Shown piece after piece: positions 24,405 to 32,321 of a DNA stretch of 32,321 bases (its first letter is position 1; each line of letters starts with the position of its first letter). This DNA is from Cyclobacteriaceae bacterium (GTDB lineage: Bacteria > Bacteroidota > Bacteroidia > Cytophagales > Cyclobacteriaceae). The DNA lies in contig JAHBUB010000006.1 in NCBI GenBank assembly GCA_019638285.1, forward strand, positions 108,219 through 140,539, given 5' to 3'. The notes beneath the pieces were generated by a model. The model saw only the letters and a program-made list of their open reading frames with translations, did no database searches and was not told the origin of the DNA. The position numbers and the translations under genes are program-made.

Positions 24405-25715
24405 CTAACGACCAGATGCAATGGCTTCTTCCACTTCTTCCATTTCAGGAAAAGGGATGCTATCCAAACGATCCGCAATTTTATGAGCAGTTAGAAAAAA
24501 GGATGCTTTACTTTCTTCTTTTATTGGTTGAGAGGGGGGCAGATCGACTCTTAGAGCGTCCACCTGAACACCGTTCTTCCAAAAACGATAACAGAGATGA
24601 GGGCCAGTGGCGAGTCCGGTGCTTCCCACATAGCCAATAGTTTGTCCTTGACGTACTCTTGTTCCGGGCGTTATTCCGGAAGCAATCCTCGACATGTGCA
24701 GGTACTGTGTGGTGTACGTTGCATTGTGTCTTACTTTTACATAGTTGCCGTTGTTCGATGTGTAATGTGCCTCCAATATTATTCCGTCCCCGACTGTTCG
24801 AATGGGCGTACCCGTGCTGGCCGCAAAGTCTGTTCCCAAATGAGCCCGATATACTTTATTTACAGGATGAAACCGACTTTGTGAATACCTCGAACTTATT
24901 CTTGTAAACTCAATAGGATATTTAAGTAATGCTTTGCGCAGGCTGTTTCCCTGCTCATCAAAGTAATCCAGGCCCTCTCCTTGATCAAATGGAAAAGCGT
25001 AATAGCCATTGTTAAAATGTTCAAAATAGATTCCGCTAATTTTTTCTATTCCAATGGTAACTCCATCTACCAGATTTTCTTCATAAATTATTTTGAACTT
25101 ATCTCCTTTTTGAAGCCGCTGAAAATCAACTTGCCACGCAAAGATGTCTACAAAGCGGTTGGTCAGTTCATTGGTTATCCCTAAGCTCTCGATGGTTTCC
25201 GACAGGCTCGACTGGATAACTCCAGTTATTGTTTTCTCTTGAGTTGTTACTTCACGCTGGCAGGTCTCTACCAATAGCGTGTCTTCTAAATGAAAAATTA
25301 TATAATCAATCGCGTTGGGTTCATAGATAATTGCTTTGACAGTTTTAAGAGAATCGCGTTCAGATAAAATAGTGTATTTTTTATTGACCACTATCTTTCT
25401 AAAATCAAAAATATTCCGAGGCACAAAATGGAGCTGCTGATAAATGTCCGGTGAAACATAATATTCCGAAAGGAGGTCTGTAAAACGTTGATTGCGTTTG
25501 ACTACACCCTCCGTCAAATGCAGACTGTCCACTACCATACCATAAAGTAGTGTGGGCTCAACGATATCTACTTCAACAGGGATCGTTACTTCATGTGAAT
25601 AATTGCCCTCTGACGTGAGTACGTTGGAACTGAACAATAGATATACCGCAAAGGAGGAGACAAATATCCCACCCAAAAGTATAGAAACGCCTTTTATAGA
25701 CTTTAAAAATCGCAT
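24405..25715 (-). CDS. M23 family peptidoglycan endopeptidase
   Basis: The 436-residue protein starts at ATG 25715 and has one membrane segment at about 10-30, probably an anchor. Residues about 55-265 are an extended periplasmic region with LysM-like/OapA-like character (FRKIVVNKKYTIL, LQKGDKFKIIYEE). Residues about 280-385 are the LytM domain: HLGTDFAA (H292, D296), QYLHMSRI (H340), and GPHLCYRFWKNG (H373). The usual final HxH is HxC here, so Cys 375 stands where the zinc-binding His is expected. From memory this HLC/HVC form is common in Bacteroidota M23 proteins. It would cut peptide cross-links in peptidoglycan during growth or division. It lies between DsbD and patatin on the same strand. 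Confidence 0.93.
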   Translation of the reverse strand: MRFLKSIKGVSILLGGIFVSSFAVYLLFSSNVLTSEGNYSHEVTIPVEVDIVEPTLLYGMVVDSLHLTEGVVKRNQRFTDLLSEYYVSPDIYQQLHFVPRNIFDFRKIVVNKKYTILSERDSLKTVKAIIYEPNAIDYIIFHLEDTLLVETCQREVTTQEKTITGVIQSSLSETIESLGITNELTNRFVDIFAWQVDFQRLQKGDKFKIIYEENLVDGVTIGIEKISGIYFEHFNNGYYAFPFDQGEGLDYFDEQGNSLRKALLKYPIEFTRISSRYSQSRFHPVNKVYRAHLGTDFAASTGTPIRTVGDGIILEAHYTSNNGNYVKVRHNATYTTQYLHMSRIASGITPGTRVRQGQTIGYVGSTGLATGPHLCYRFWKNGVQVDALRVDLPPSQPIKEESKASFFLTAHKIADRLDSIPFPEMEEVEEAIASGR

Positions 25716-25824
25716 TTCAATTAAAAAATATTTAGCGACTAACGCACAAGTTCAAAAAATAGGAACTTAGAATCCAGTAATGTCTTGGAAAGATAGCTAC
25801 TATATCATTAAAAAACACGTTTTC

Positions 25825-27885
25825 TCATCTTCCATAGAGTTCTCGGTACTTTTTAGTGCCTGAATCAAGAAATTTGATAAATTTTTCGGGTTCCTTATTG
25901 TACCCATAGGGCCATGCCAGCACGCGCTCATCCTTACCTACCAGTACATAAAATGGTTGAGCGTTATTTTCTAGATTGGCAATTTGCATGTCCACATTCT
26001 GCTTACCCAATGTTTTCTTCACTTTACCATCATAAGTAGAAGTAAACCATTCCGATTCTGGTAAAACAGTTTTGTCATCTACATACAGTGCTACTATAAT
26101 ATAGTCTTCTCTCAATCGTTGAAGCACCTGAGGATCAGACCACACGACTGCTTCCATTTCTCTGCAATTGGTACACCCATGGCCGGTAAAGTCTATAAAT
26201 AATGGTTTGTTCGACTTTCTTGCACAGGCCAACGCCTGGTCGTAATCGAAATAGCCCTGAAGGCCATGTGGCAAGTGAAGGAAATCGGCATATTTTGGTT
26301 CTTCACACAGTTCATTTCTGTTCCCTGAATTATTTTCAATGACCAAATCAAAATCGAGGGTGTGCTTTGGAGGGAGATAACCGGCCAACATTTTTAAAGG
26401 TGCGCCCCACAATCCGGGCACCAAATACACCACAAAAGAAAAAGTAAGAATGGCGAGAAAAAGACGAGGAACAGTCACCTTGTCTACCGGGCTATCGTGA
26501 GACAATCGAATCTTACCAAGAAAGTAAAAGCCTAATAAAGCAAAAATCACAATCCACAATGTGATGTTCGTGTCTCTGTCCAGTATCCCCCAATGGTAGG
26601 CCTGATCGGCAATACTGAAAAACTTCAAACACAGTGCCAACTCCAAAAACCCCAATGTAACCTTCACGGAGTTGAGCCAGCCACCCGACTTTGGCAATCC
26701 TTTTATCCATTCTGGAAATATTGCAAACAAAGTAAAAGGTATCGCAAAGGCGAGCGCATAAAAGAACATGGCAAGAATAGGCTTTATGATATGTCCTCCG
26801 GCAGCTAGCACTACCACATTGCCTACAATGGGTAGTGTACACGAGAAAGACACCAGAACCAAAGTAGCCGCCATAAAAAAGACTCCAATCAGTCCTCCCT
26901 TTTCAGCTTGCTGATCCACTTTGTTTACCAACTGATGCGGTGCATTTATTTCGAACAGGCCCAGAAATGAAAGCGCAAATACAATAAAAATAACAAACAC
27001 AAATAGGTTGGGTGCCCAATGGGTAGCTAACGCATTCAACCCCTCAGCTCCCAAAGCAAAGGCAAAGACAGTGCCCGCCAGGGTGTAAATGATAATGATA
27101 GATATGCCGAAGAGGACCGCAAGGCGAATCCCTCTTCCTTTTGATTGGCCATCTTTCAAAAAGAAAGTGACGGTCATAGGAATCATAGGGAAAACACAAG
27201 GCGTAATAAGTGATGTAAGCCCCAGTAGAAAAGCAAAAATTAAGTAACCAAAAAAGGATTCGCTGTTTAAACTATTCTTACCTTCCAACACAGCCTCATC
27301 AATGTAAGGACCTTTGTTTTTTCCAAATTCTTTAATTTCCGTTTTGGTGTCTTCAGTAATAGTTACAGGTGCGGTTATTTGCGCAGCCTCTTCCTGCTTT
27401 GGCACTACACTGCCACCTTTTACCTCAATTTTATCAAATAAAAATTCTCCATCTCCAGGCACACACCTTCCATCAATTTCTGTGCACACCTGATATTCAT
27501 ATTCTCCTTTTATAACAACCCCTTTGGCGAGCAGTTTTACTTTTTGTCTGAATTGGCCCGTCTTCTTAAAAACCTTTACATCACATTCAAAAATATCGTC
27601 ATACTTCTCTATTGGGTTCACGGGGATGATATCTCCCACCAGTTCATAGCCTGCGTTCGGTTCAAAGTTAAAAGTCGCTTTGATTGGCCCATCTTCACAA
27701 GGAAATTCACTTGAATATAAATACCAACCATTGTCAATCTTTACATCAAATATTAGGTCAATCACATCCCCTGCATCTGCAGTATTCACAGAAGTTTTTG
27801 TTGTCCACTTGGCCGGATCAAGAATTTGAGCTTGAAGAGCTGAGACAAAACTGACTAACAATAAAAAGATAAGAATCCGTTTCAT
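25825..27885 (-). CDS. dsbD: Thiol:disulfide interchange protein, DsbD family
   Basis: The 686-residue protein starts at ATG 27885 with signal peptide ending near ALQAQ. Residues about 22-155 are the N-terminal DsbD domain with Cys 134 and 141. Residues about 210-490 hold eight or so membrane helices, with the paired redox Cys in LITPCVFPMIP (C230) and SFSCTLPIVG (C349). Residues about 540-686 are a thioredoxin-like domain with GHGCTNCREME (C571, C574). The protein passes electrons from cytoplasmic thioredoxin across the inner membrane to periplasmic partners. All cysteine pairs of the relay are present. It ends in TGA, which shows TGA is used as a stop in this genome. Its stop lies 109 bp before the M23 gene. 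Confidence 0.93.
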   Translation of the reverse strand: MKRILIFLLLVSFVSALQAQILDPAKWTTKTSVNTADAGDVIDLIFDVKIDNGWYLYSSEFPCEDGPIKATFNFEPNAGYELVGDIIPVNPIEKYDDIFECDVKVFKKTGQFRQKVKLLAKGVVIKGEYEYQVCTEIDGRCVPGDGEFLFDKIEVKGGSVVPKQEEAAQITAPVTITEDTKTEIKEFGKNKGPYIDEAVLEGKNSLNSESFFGYLIFAFLLGLTSLITPCVFPMIPMTVTFFLKDGQSKGRGIRLAVLFGISIIIIYTLAGTVFAFALGAEGLNALATHWAPNLFVFVIFIVFALSFLGLFEINAPHQLVNKVDQQAEKGGLIGVFFMAATLVLVSFSCTLPIVGNVVVLAAGGHIIKPILAMFFYALAFAIPFTLFAIFPEWIKGLPKSGGWLNSVKVTLGFLELALCLKFFSIADQAYHWGILDRDTNITLWIVIFALLGFYFLGKIRLSHDSPVDKVTVPRLFLAILTFSFVVYLVPGLWGAPLKMLAGYLPPKHTLDFDLVIENNSGNRNELCEEPKYADFLHLPHGLQGYFDYDQALACARKSNKPLFIDFTGHGCTNCREMEAVVWSDPQVLQRLREDYIIVALYVDDKTVLPESEWFTSTYDGKVKKTLGKQNVDMQIANLENNAQPFYVLVGKDERVLAWPYGYNKEPEKFIKFLDSGTKKYRELYGR

Positions 27886-27992
27886 GTTATTTTCTCAAGT
27901 TCGATGTTAATTTAAATATGTAGTGATTGGCAATTGTTGGAGAACCTAACATATTCACTAGTGGTAAAATTCATAACCGTCCAATTAAACAA

Positions 27993-29351
27993 CTATTTTT
28001 TTGAATAGTGTTTATAAAACGAAACAATTGTTTCAATCCCCAATAAGAAATTCTTAATTCCATAATGTTCGTTTGGAGAGTGAATCGCATCACTATCCAA
28101 GCCAAAACCCATCAACACGGAATTTAAACCAAGTTCTTTTTTAAAAAGAGCCACAATAGGAATGCTTCCTCCATCTCGCGAGGGAATAGGTGTTTTTCCC
28201 CACACTTCTTCAAACGCACTACTAGCGGCTTTGTATGCAGGTGAGTCTGTTGGTGTTACTGCGGGCTCTCCCCCGTGGTGGGCCATCACCCTCACCTTTA
28301 CATAAGGTGGCGCAATCGCTTTAATATGTTTTGTGAACAACTCCGTAATCTCATGACTCGACTGATCTGGAACCAAACGCATTGAAATTTTTGCACTTGC
28401 TTTCGATGGTAAAACTGTTTTTGCTCCTTCCCCAGTATAGCCTCCCCAGATTCCGTTTACGTCAAGGGTGGGGCGTACTCCTGTTCTCTCAAGAGTTGTA
28501 TATCCTTTCTCCCCTTTTATTTCATTGATCCCAATATCTTTTTTGTATTCATCTAAATTAAATGGTGCTTTATTAAGCGCTTCACGCTCCTCTGCACTTA
28601 ACGCTACCACTTTATCGTAAAATCCGGGAATGGTAATGCGCCCGTGTTCATCCATTAATGAGTGAATCATATCACACAATGTGTTTATTGGATTGGCCAC
28701 CGCTCCCCCATAAACGCCAGAATGAAGATCACGATTGGGTCCTGTTACTTCTACCTCCATATAGCTTAACCCTCGAAGACCTACGGTAATAGAGGGATGA
28801 TCTAGTGAAATAATAGACGTATCCGAAATGAGAATAACCTCCGCCTTCAGAAGTTCCTTATTCGCTGTTACAAACTTGCCCAAATTATCAGAACCCACTT
28901 CCTCCTCTCCTTCAATCATAAATTTGACGTTGCAAGGCAGCGGTCCTTGCTTCATCATTACTTCCAGCGCTTTTATATGCATGTACACCTGTCCCTTATC
29001 GTCACAAGCACCTCGCGCATAAATTTTTTCATCCTTAATGACAGGTTCAAAGGGGGGTGAATCCCATAGGTCCAAAGGATCCGGTGGCTGCACATCATAA
29101 TGGCCATAGACCAAAACTGTTGGCAAGCTCTCCCCCGTTATTTTTTCTCCATAAACTATAGGGTGACCCTCCGTTTCATACACTTTTACAGTTTCCGCTC
29201 CCGCATGTTTTAGTTTGTCCGCAATGTACTCCGCAGCTTCCCTTACATCTGCCTTGTACCTGCTGTCAGCACTTACCGATGGAATTCGAAGCAAGTCAAA
29301 TAATTCTGAAAGAAAGCGATCCTTATTGTCTACGATGTATTGCTTTACCAT
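27993..29351 (-). CDS. Cytoplasmic M20 dipeptidase
   Basis: The 452-residue protein starts at ATG 29351 (MVKQYIVDNKDRFLSEL) and has no signal peptide, unlike the other M20 proteins in the window. M20 motifs are in place: VYGHYDVQPP (H84, D86), ARGACDDKGQ (D118), FMIEGEEEVGS (E150, E151), ISDTS (D177), GPNRDLHSGVYGG opening the lid domain (H210), and FGLDSDAIHSPNEHYG with the last metal ligand. This pattern is that of the dipeptidase / cytosolic non-specific dipeptidase group (CNDP-like), which releases amino acids from dipeptides. It would finish the breakdown of peptides that enter the cell. It is divergent from the fumarase gene with a 142-bp gap. Confidence 0.95.
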   Translation of the reverse strand: MVKQYIVDNKDRFLSELFDLLRIPSVSADSRYKADVREAAEYIADKLKHAGAETVKVYETEGHPIVYGEKITGESLPTVLVYGHYDVQPPDPLDLWDSPPFEPVIKDEKIYARGACDDKGQVYMHIKALEVMMKQGPLPCNVKFMIEGEEEVGSDNLGKFVTANKELLKAEVILISDTSIISLDHPSITVGLRGLSYMEVEVTGPNRDLHSGVYGGAVANPINTLCDMIHSLMDEHGRITIPGFYDKVVALSAEEREALNKAPFNLDEYKKDIGINEIKGEKGYTTLERTGVRPTLDVNGIWGGYTGEGAKTVLPSKASAKISMRLVPDQSSHEITELFTKHIKAIAPPYVKVRVMAHHGGEPAVTPTDSPAYKAASSAFEEVWGKTPIPSRDGGSIPIVALFKKELGLNSVLMGFGLDSDAIHSPNEHYGIKNFLLGIETIVSFYKHYSKK

Positions 29352-29493
29352 GTTTTGATGTGTTATGGTGCAAATTAGTTTTAGAAATGGGTGACTACAA
29401 TTATTTGATCACTAATTTCACCCCTGCTGACCGACTCCTGCCGGAGCATATTGATTCCTTTTTCTATTTTTACGAACCAAATCATTTATAATT

Positions 29494-30891
29494 ATGGACT
29501 ACCGGATTGAGAAAGACACTATGGGCGAGGTAAAAGTACCTGCTGATAAATATTGGGGAGCACAAACTGAGCGTTCTAGAAACAATTTTAAGATTGGCCC
29601 CGAAGCATCTATGCCTAAAGAAATCGTTTATGCTTTTGCTTATTTGAAAAAAGCAGCGGCATTGGCCAATGCCGAACTGGGCGTTTTAGCCAAAGAAAAA
29701 TCAGATCTGATAGGTAAGGTCTGCGATGAGATTTTGGATGGAAAATTGGACGATCAGTTTCCTCTTGTGATTTGGCAAACGGGCTCCGGCACCCAAAGTA
29801 ATATGAATAGCAACGAGGTAATCGCATACCGAGCGCATGTGCTAAATGGCGGAAAACTCACCGATGAAAAGAAAGCGTTGCACCCCAACGATGACGTGAA
29901 TAAATCACAATCATCCAACGATACATTCCCAACTGCGATGCACATTGCGGCTTATAAACTAACTACTGAAGTTACACTGGCGGGTATTCAAAAGCTGAGA
30001 GACACTCTTGCTGCAAAGAGCGAGGAATTCATGAGCATTGTAAAAACCGGACGTACCCATTTTATGGATGCTACTCCTCTGACATTGGGTCAGGAGTTTT
30101 CAGCTTATGTGCAGCAACTTGATAACAGCAAACGCGCCATTAAAAACGCTCTGGAAATGGTAAGTGAACTTGCGCTTGGTGGCACCGCTGTGGGCACAGG
30201 GCTGAACACCCCCAAAGGTTATGATGTGTTGGTGGCCAAAAAAATTGCTGAGCTCACCGGTTTTCCTTTTGTAACTGCCCCCAACAAGTTTGAGGCCCTG
30301 GCAGCACATGATGCAATGGTTGAATTGTCCGGTGCATTGAAACGTGCAGCTGTTTCTCTAATGAAAATCGCCAACGACATAAGAATGCTTAGCTCTGGCC
30401 CTCGTTGCGGAATTGGTGAAATTATTATTCCGGATAATGAACCAGGATCTTCAATTATGCCAGGTAAGGTAAACCCGACACAGCCGGAAGCACTCACGAT
30501 GGTGTGCGCCCAGATCATTGGTAACGATACGGCTGTTTCAATAGCGGGTGCTACTGGTCACTTTGAGTTAAATGTCTTCAAGCCTGTTATCGCTTCCAAT
30601 GTGCTGCAATCGGCACTCCTTATTGGAGATGCCTGTATCTCATTTACCGATAAATGTGCCATCGGAATTAAGCCCAATATACCCATGCTCAAGCAGCATC
30701 TTGAAAACTCTCTTATGCTAGTGACCGCCTTAAATACTCATATTGGGTATGAAAATGCTGCCAAAATTGCTAAAAAGGCGCACAAAGAAAACAAGACATT
30801 GCGTGAAGCGGCTGTAGAATTAGGGTTACTCACTTCAGATCAGTTTGATGAGTGGGTAAGGCCGGAAAAGATGACTGGTGCAGGTCTTTAA
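29494..30891 (+). CDS. fumC: Class II fumarate hydratase
   Basis: The 465-residue protein starts at ATG 29494 ([20 protein letters not shown]). It is full length for FumC. Signature sites: [10 protein letters not shown] (96-105, substrate site), [11 protein letters not shown] (140-150), the active-site [11 protein letters not shown] (His 189) and [11 protein letters not shown] (318-328, catalytic Ser at 319 or 320). It interconverts fumarate and malate in the TCA cycle, is iron-free and acts as a homotetramer in the cytoplasm. Enzymes of this fold also include aspartase, but [16 protein letters not shown] with the [11 protein letters not shown] motif points to fumarase. It is followed by a 185-bp gap before the SPOR-like gene, with no convincing terminator. 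Confidence 0.97.
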   Translation: MDYRIEKDTMGEVKVPADKYWGAQTERSRNNFKIGPEASMPKEIVYAFAYLKKAAALANAELGVLAKEKSDLIGKVCDEILDGKLDDQFPLVIWQTGSGTQSNMNSNEVIAYRAHVLNGGKLTDEKKALHPNDDVNKSQSSNDTFPTAMHIAAYKLTTEVTLAGIQKLRDTLAAKSEEFMSIVKTGRTHFMDATPLTLGQEFSAYVQQLDNSKRAIKNALEMVSELALGGTAVGTGLNTPKGYDVLVAKKIAELTGFPFVTAPNKFEALAAHDAMVELSGALKRAAVSLMKIANDIRMLSSGPRCGIGEIIIPDNEPGSSIMPGKVNPTQPEALTMVCAQIIGNDTAVSIAGATGHFELNVFKPVIASNVLQSALLIGDACISFTDKCAIGIKPNIPMLKQHLENSLMLVTALNTHIGYENAAKIAKKAHKENKTLREAAVELGLLTSDQFDEWVRPEKMTGAGL

Positions 30892-31076
30892 TGCGTTGAA
30901 AACATCGATAATTGGCCTACAATAAAGGTGGGCAACGATGAAAAAAGGCCCTAAACCAAGTTTTTTTATTACTTTTAGCTCATAATTTAACTTAACAATA
31001 TTTGAATAAGCCTCGCCTCTTGGGCCGAACCAGATCAAGGCAAACTTTTAAACTTCCAAAAACCAAATCAAAAAAT

Positions 31077-31715
31077 ATGAAAACTAGAGTATTATTTCTC
31101 TGCCTGGCTTTAATTTTTTCCGGCACGCAAGTTTTCGCGCAGCTCTCCAAAAAGGAAAAGAAAGAGTGGAAAAAGAAAGCCAAAGAGTATGCAAAGAATC
31201 CTGCCAACTTCAAGACTTTTGTTGAAGCCAAACAAACTGCAGACAGTCAGGTGAATACCCTCACTACCCAGGTGAATCAATTAAAATCATCTGTAAGTGA
31301 TAAGGATGCTAAAATTGCTGAGTTAGAAGATCAAATCTCAAGAATGAGAGGTGACTTAACTTCTGCCAAAGCCGAGTTGGCGAAATTAAATGAGGCTCCT
31401 ACAAAAAATTCAATGGATTTTTCTAAAGGAGTTGTCTTTAAGGTTCAAATTGGTGCTTTCAAAAATAAGGACCTCTCTAAATACTTTGAAAACAACCCCA
31501 ACTTTGGAGGAGAAGTAGCAAATGGCGAGCAAAAACTAACCATTGGTATCTTTCGTGATTACTGGGAAGCTGACACTTTTAAAAAATACATGAGAGAAAT
31601 GGGTGTAAGTGATGCCTGGATAGTTCCTTACAGAGATGGACAGCGCGTAGAGATAAAAGATGTATTGGAAGGTGTGGTAGATGGTAAAGCTCCAACAAAG
31701 AAACCGGCAAAATAA
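31077..31715 (+). CDS. Exported coiled-coil protein with SPOR-like domain
   Basis: The 212-residue protein is best started at ATG 31077 (MKTRVLFLCLALIFSGTQVFA), which gives a signal peptide; the longer frame from 31002 adds 25 non-hydrophobic residues and hides it. Residues about 24-50 are very basic (KKEKKEWKKKAKEYAKNP), about 50-106 are a coiled coil (heptad-like DSQVNTLTTQVNQLKSSVSD), and about 118-200 look like a SPOR-type fold: FKVQIGAFKNKDLSKYF, LTIGIFRDYWEADTFKKYMR and SDAWIVPYRDGQRV. SPOR domains bind denuded glycan strands of peptidoglycan, so a cell-wall role is plausible. It is followed by a strong terminator. Confidence 0.85.
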   Translation: MKTRVLFLCLALIFSGTQVFAQLSKKEKKEWKKKAKEYAKNPANFKTFVEAKQTADSQVNTLTTQVNQLKSSVSDKDAKIAELEDQISRMRGDLTSAKAELAKLNEAPTKNSMDFSKGVVFKVQIGAFKNKDLSKYFENNPNFGGEVANGEQKLTIGIFRDYWEADTFKKYMREMGVSDAWIVPYRDGQRVEIKDVLEGVVDGKAPTKKPAK

Positions 31716-31736
31716 GAATTACTAAATCTGAATATT

Positions 31737-31770
31737 CAAAGAGCAGTGCTTTGCACTGCTCTTTGTTTTT
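31737..31770 (+). terminator. Strong rho-independent terminator after the SPOR-like gene
   Basis: A perfect 13-bp stem (31737-31749 with 31753-31765, loop TTT) is followed by five T residues (31766-31770). It lies 21 bp after the stop and separates this gene from the next one, whose -7 box follows 20 bp later. Confidence 0.92.
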
Positions 31771-31789
31771 AGAGAATTCATCTATCATG

Positions 31790-31797
31790 TACCTTTG
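31790..31797 (+). promoter_or_regulatory. Candidate -7 box (TACCTTTG) four bases before the glycine-rich gene ATG
   Basis: TACCTTTG is an exact TAnnTTTG match followed by CAAA and ATG 31802. TTTG at 31762-31765, part of the terminator stem, is 24 bp upstream, a little long for a -33 element. If active, the mRNA would have almost no leader. Confidence 0.42.
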
Positions 31798-31801
31798 CAA
31801 A

Positions 31802-32321
31802 ATGAGGCTTCTCCTCTTTATTTTCATTTTTTCCTCCTTTTTCTGCTATTCTCAAGTCAGAATGGAGAAGTTAGTAATTCCATCAGGAGAATCTTTCGAA
31901 CTTGTTGGATCAGATATAATCGTGGTAGACACCCTCATAATGGAAAATGCCTCTAAAATAATTCTGAATCGAAAGAAAGCCGATAATTTCATTCATGCTA
32001 AAGTGATTCAGGTTGGCAGCAACTGTATGATCATCGGCAATGGATTGAATGGAGCAGATGGTGAAAGGGGACTTGGGGGGTATACTGCAACGGGACCCTG
32101 TAAAGATGGTATTCCTGGTCGAAACGGAACACCCGGAACTATGGGGACTGACGGGGTAAATCTTTATATTTACTTTAATCAACTTACAGTCGTAGGAAAA
32201 TTAATTATTGACCTCAGTGGAGGGAATGGAGGAGATGGGGGAAAGGGTGGAACTGGAGGAGGTGGAAGTCCAGGAACACGACTTTGTGCAGGAGGGGATG
32301 GGGGTGCAGGGGGGGATGGTT
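31802..32321 (+). CDS. Exported glycine-rich, partly collagen-like protein (partial, cut by right edge)
   Basis: The frame is open from ATG 31802 to the window end, giving 173 codons, and is cut by the edge. It starts with signal peptide MRLLLFIFIFSSFFCYSQ. Residues about 20-80 are strand-rich (KLVIPSGESFELVGSDIIVV, ASKIILNRKKADNFIHAKVI) and read like a right-handed beta-helix or adhesin-type cap. Then come Gly-X-Y triplets (GIPGRNGTPGTMGTDG), an ordinary strand segment (LYIYFNQLTVVGKLIIDLSG) and a Gly-Gly-X stretch (GGNGGDGGKGGTGGGG). I recognise no named family. It is probably a surface or extracellular structural protein. Glycine codons make this the most GC-rich part of the window. The full length and any C-terminal sorting domain are not visible. 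Confidence 0.85.
   Translation, partial: MRLLLFIFIFSSFFCYSQVRMEKLVIPSGESFELVGSDIIVVDTLIMENASKIILNRKKADNFIHAKVIQVGSNCMIIGNGLNGADGERGLGGYTATGPCKDGIPGRNGTPGTMGTDGVNLYIYFNQLTVVGKLIIDLSGGNGGDGGKGGTGGGGSPGTRLCAGGDGGAGGDG

Noticed and set aside
30892-31076. Terminator after fumC
   Set aside because: Only an imperfect stem (TTGGCC with GGGCAA) without a T-run was found; the later T7 run has no stem in front of it.

Overview
The window reads as a chromosomal segment of a Bacteroidota bacterium, most likely a member of Cytophagales. Pointers are the TAnnTTTG-type -7 promoter boxes, the weak Shine-Dalgarno signals, a patatin-Omp85 fusion, a PorE-like OmpA/PD40 protein, an M23 peptidase of the HLC type, a long AsmA protein and many secreted hydrolases and lipoproteins. 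This rests on protein character and promoter style; no database was searched. I see no tRNA, rRNA, CRISPR array, insertion sequence, phage gene or plasmid function. No gap between genes exceeds about 230 bases.

Layout. 1-1614 (minus): a SulP anion transporter cut by the left edge, preceded by a small membrane-anchored hypothetical protein. 1851-4568 (minus): a 905-residue protein joining a complete secreted amidohydrolase to a C-terminal Omp85-type outer-membrane barrel. 4742-6508 (minus): a secreted CocE/NonD hydrolase, divergent from a coiled-coil lipoprotein gene (6689-7441) that has an in-frame TGA just after its lipobox. 7501-8917 (minus): two tandem paralogous exported proteins of unknown function. 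9026-9406 (plus): a small SRPBCC/AHSA1-like protein. 9473-12479 (minus): two secreted M20-type hydrolases, the downstream one carrying a one-base frameshift near its C-terminus. 12634-14378 (plus): a lipoprotein, then an AAA/ATPase_2-type ATP-binding protein preceded by three 14-bp dyad repeats. 14391-18935 (minus): an AsmA-family protein and an aldehyde dehydrogenase. 19131-21902 (minus): two OmpA-domain proteins in an operon. 22028-29351 (minus): patatin-Omp85, M23 peptidase, DsbD and an M20 dipeptidase. 29494 to the right edge (plus): class II fumarase, a SPOR-like coiled-coil protein, and the start of a glycine-rich, partly collagen-like exported protein.

Much of the window serves the cell envelope and scavenging outside the cytoplasm. 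Several exported hydrolases (amidohydrolase, CocE, two M20 enzymes) and a cytoplasmic dipeptidase could feed peptide or amide uptake. The OmpA pair, AsmA, M23, DsbD and SPOR-like proteins maintain envelope structure and redox state.

Most notable: (i) the amidohydrolase-Omp85 fusion, which resembles type Vd (patatin-Omp85) architecture with a different enzyme, in the same window as a classical patatin-Omp85; (ii) the 14-bp dyad iterons in front of the ATPase; (iii) two disrupted genes; (iv) -7 boxes lying only 4-6 nt before start codons; (v) the collagen-like protein at the right edge.
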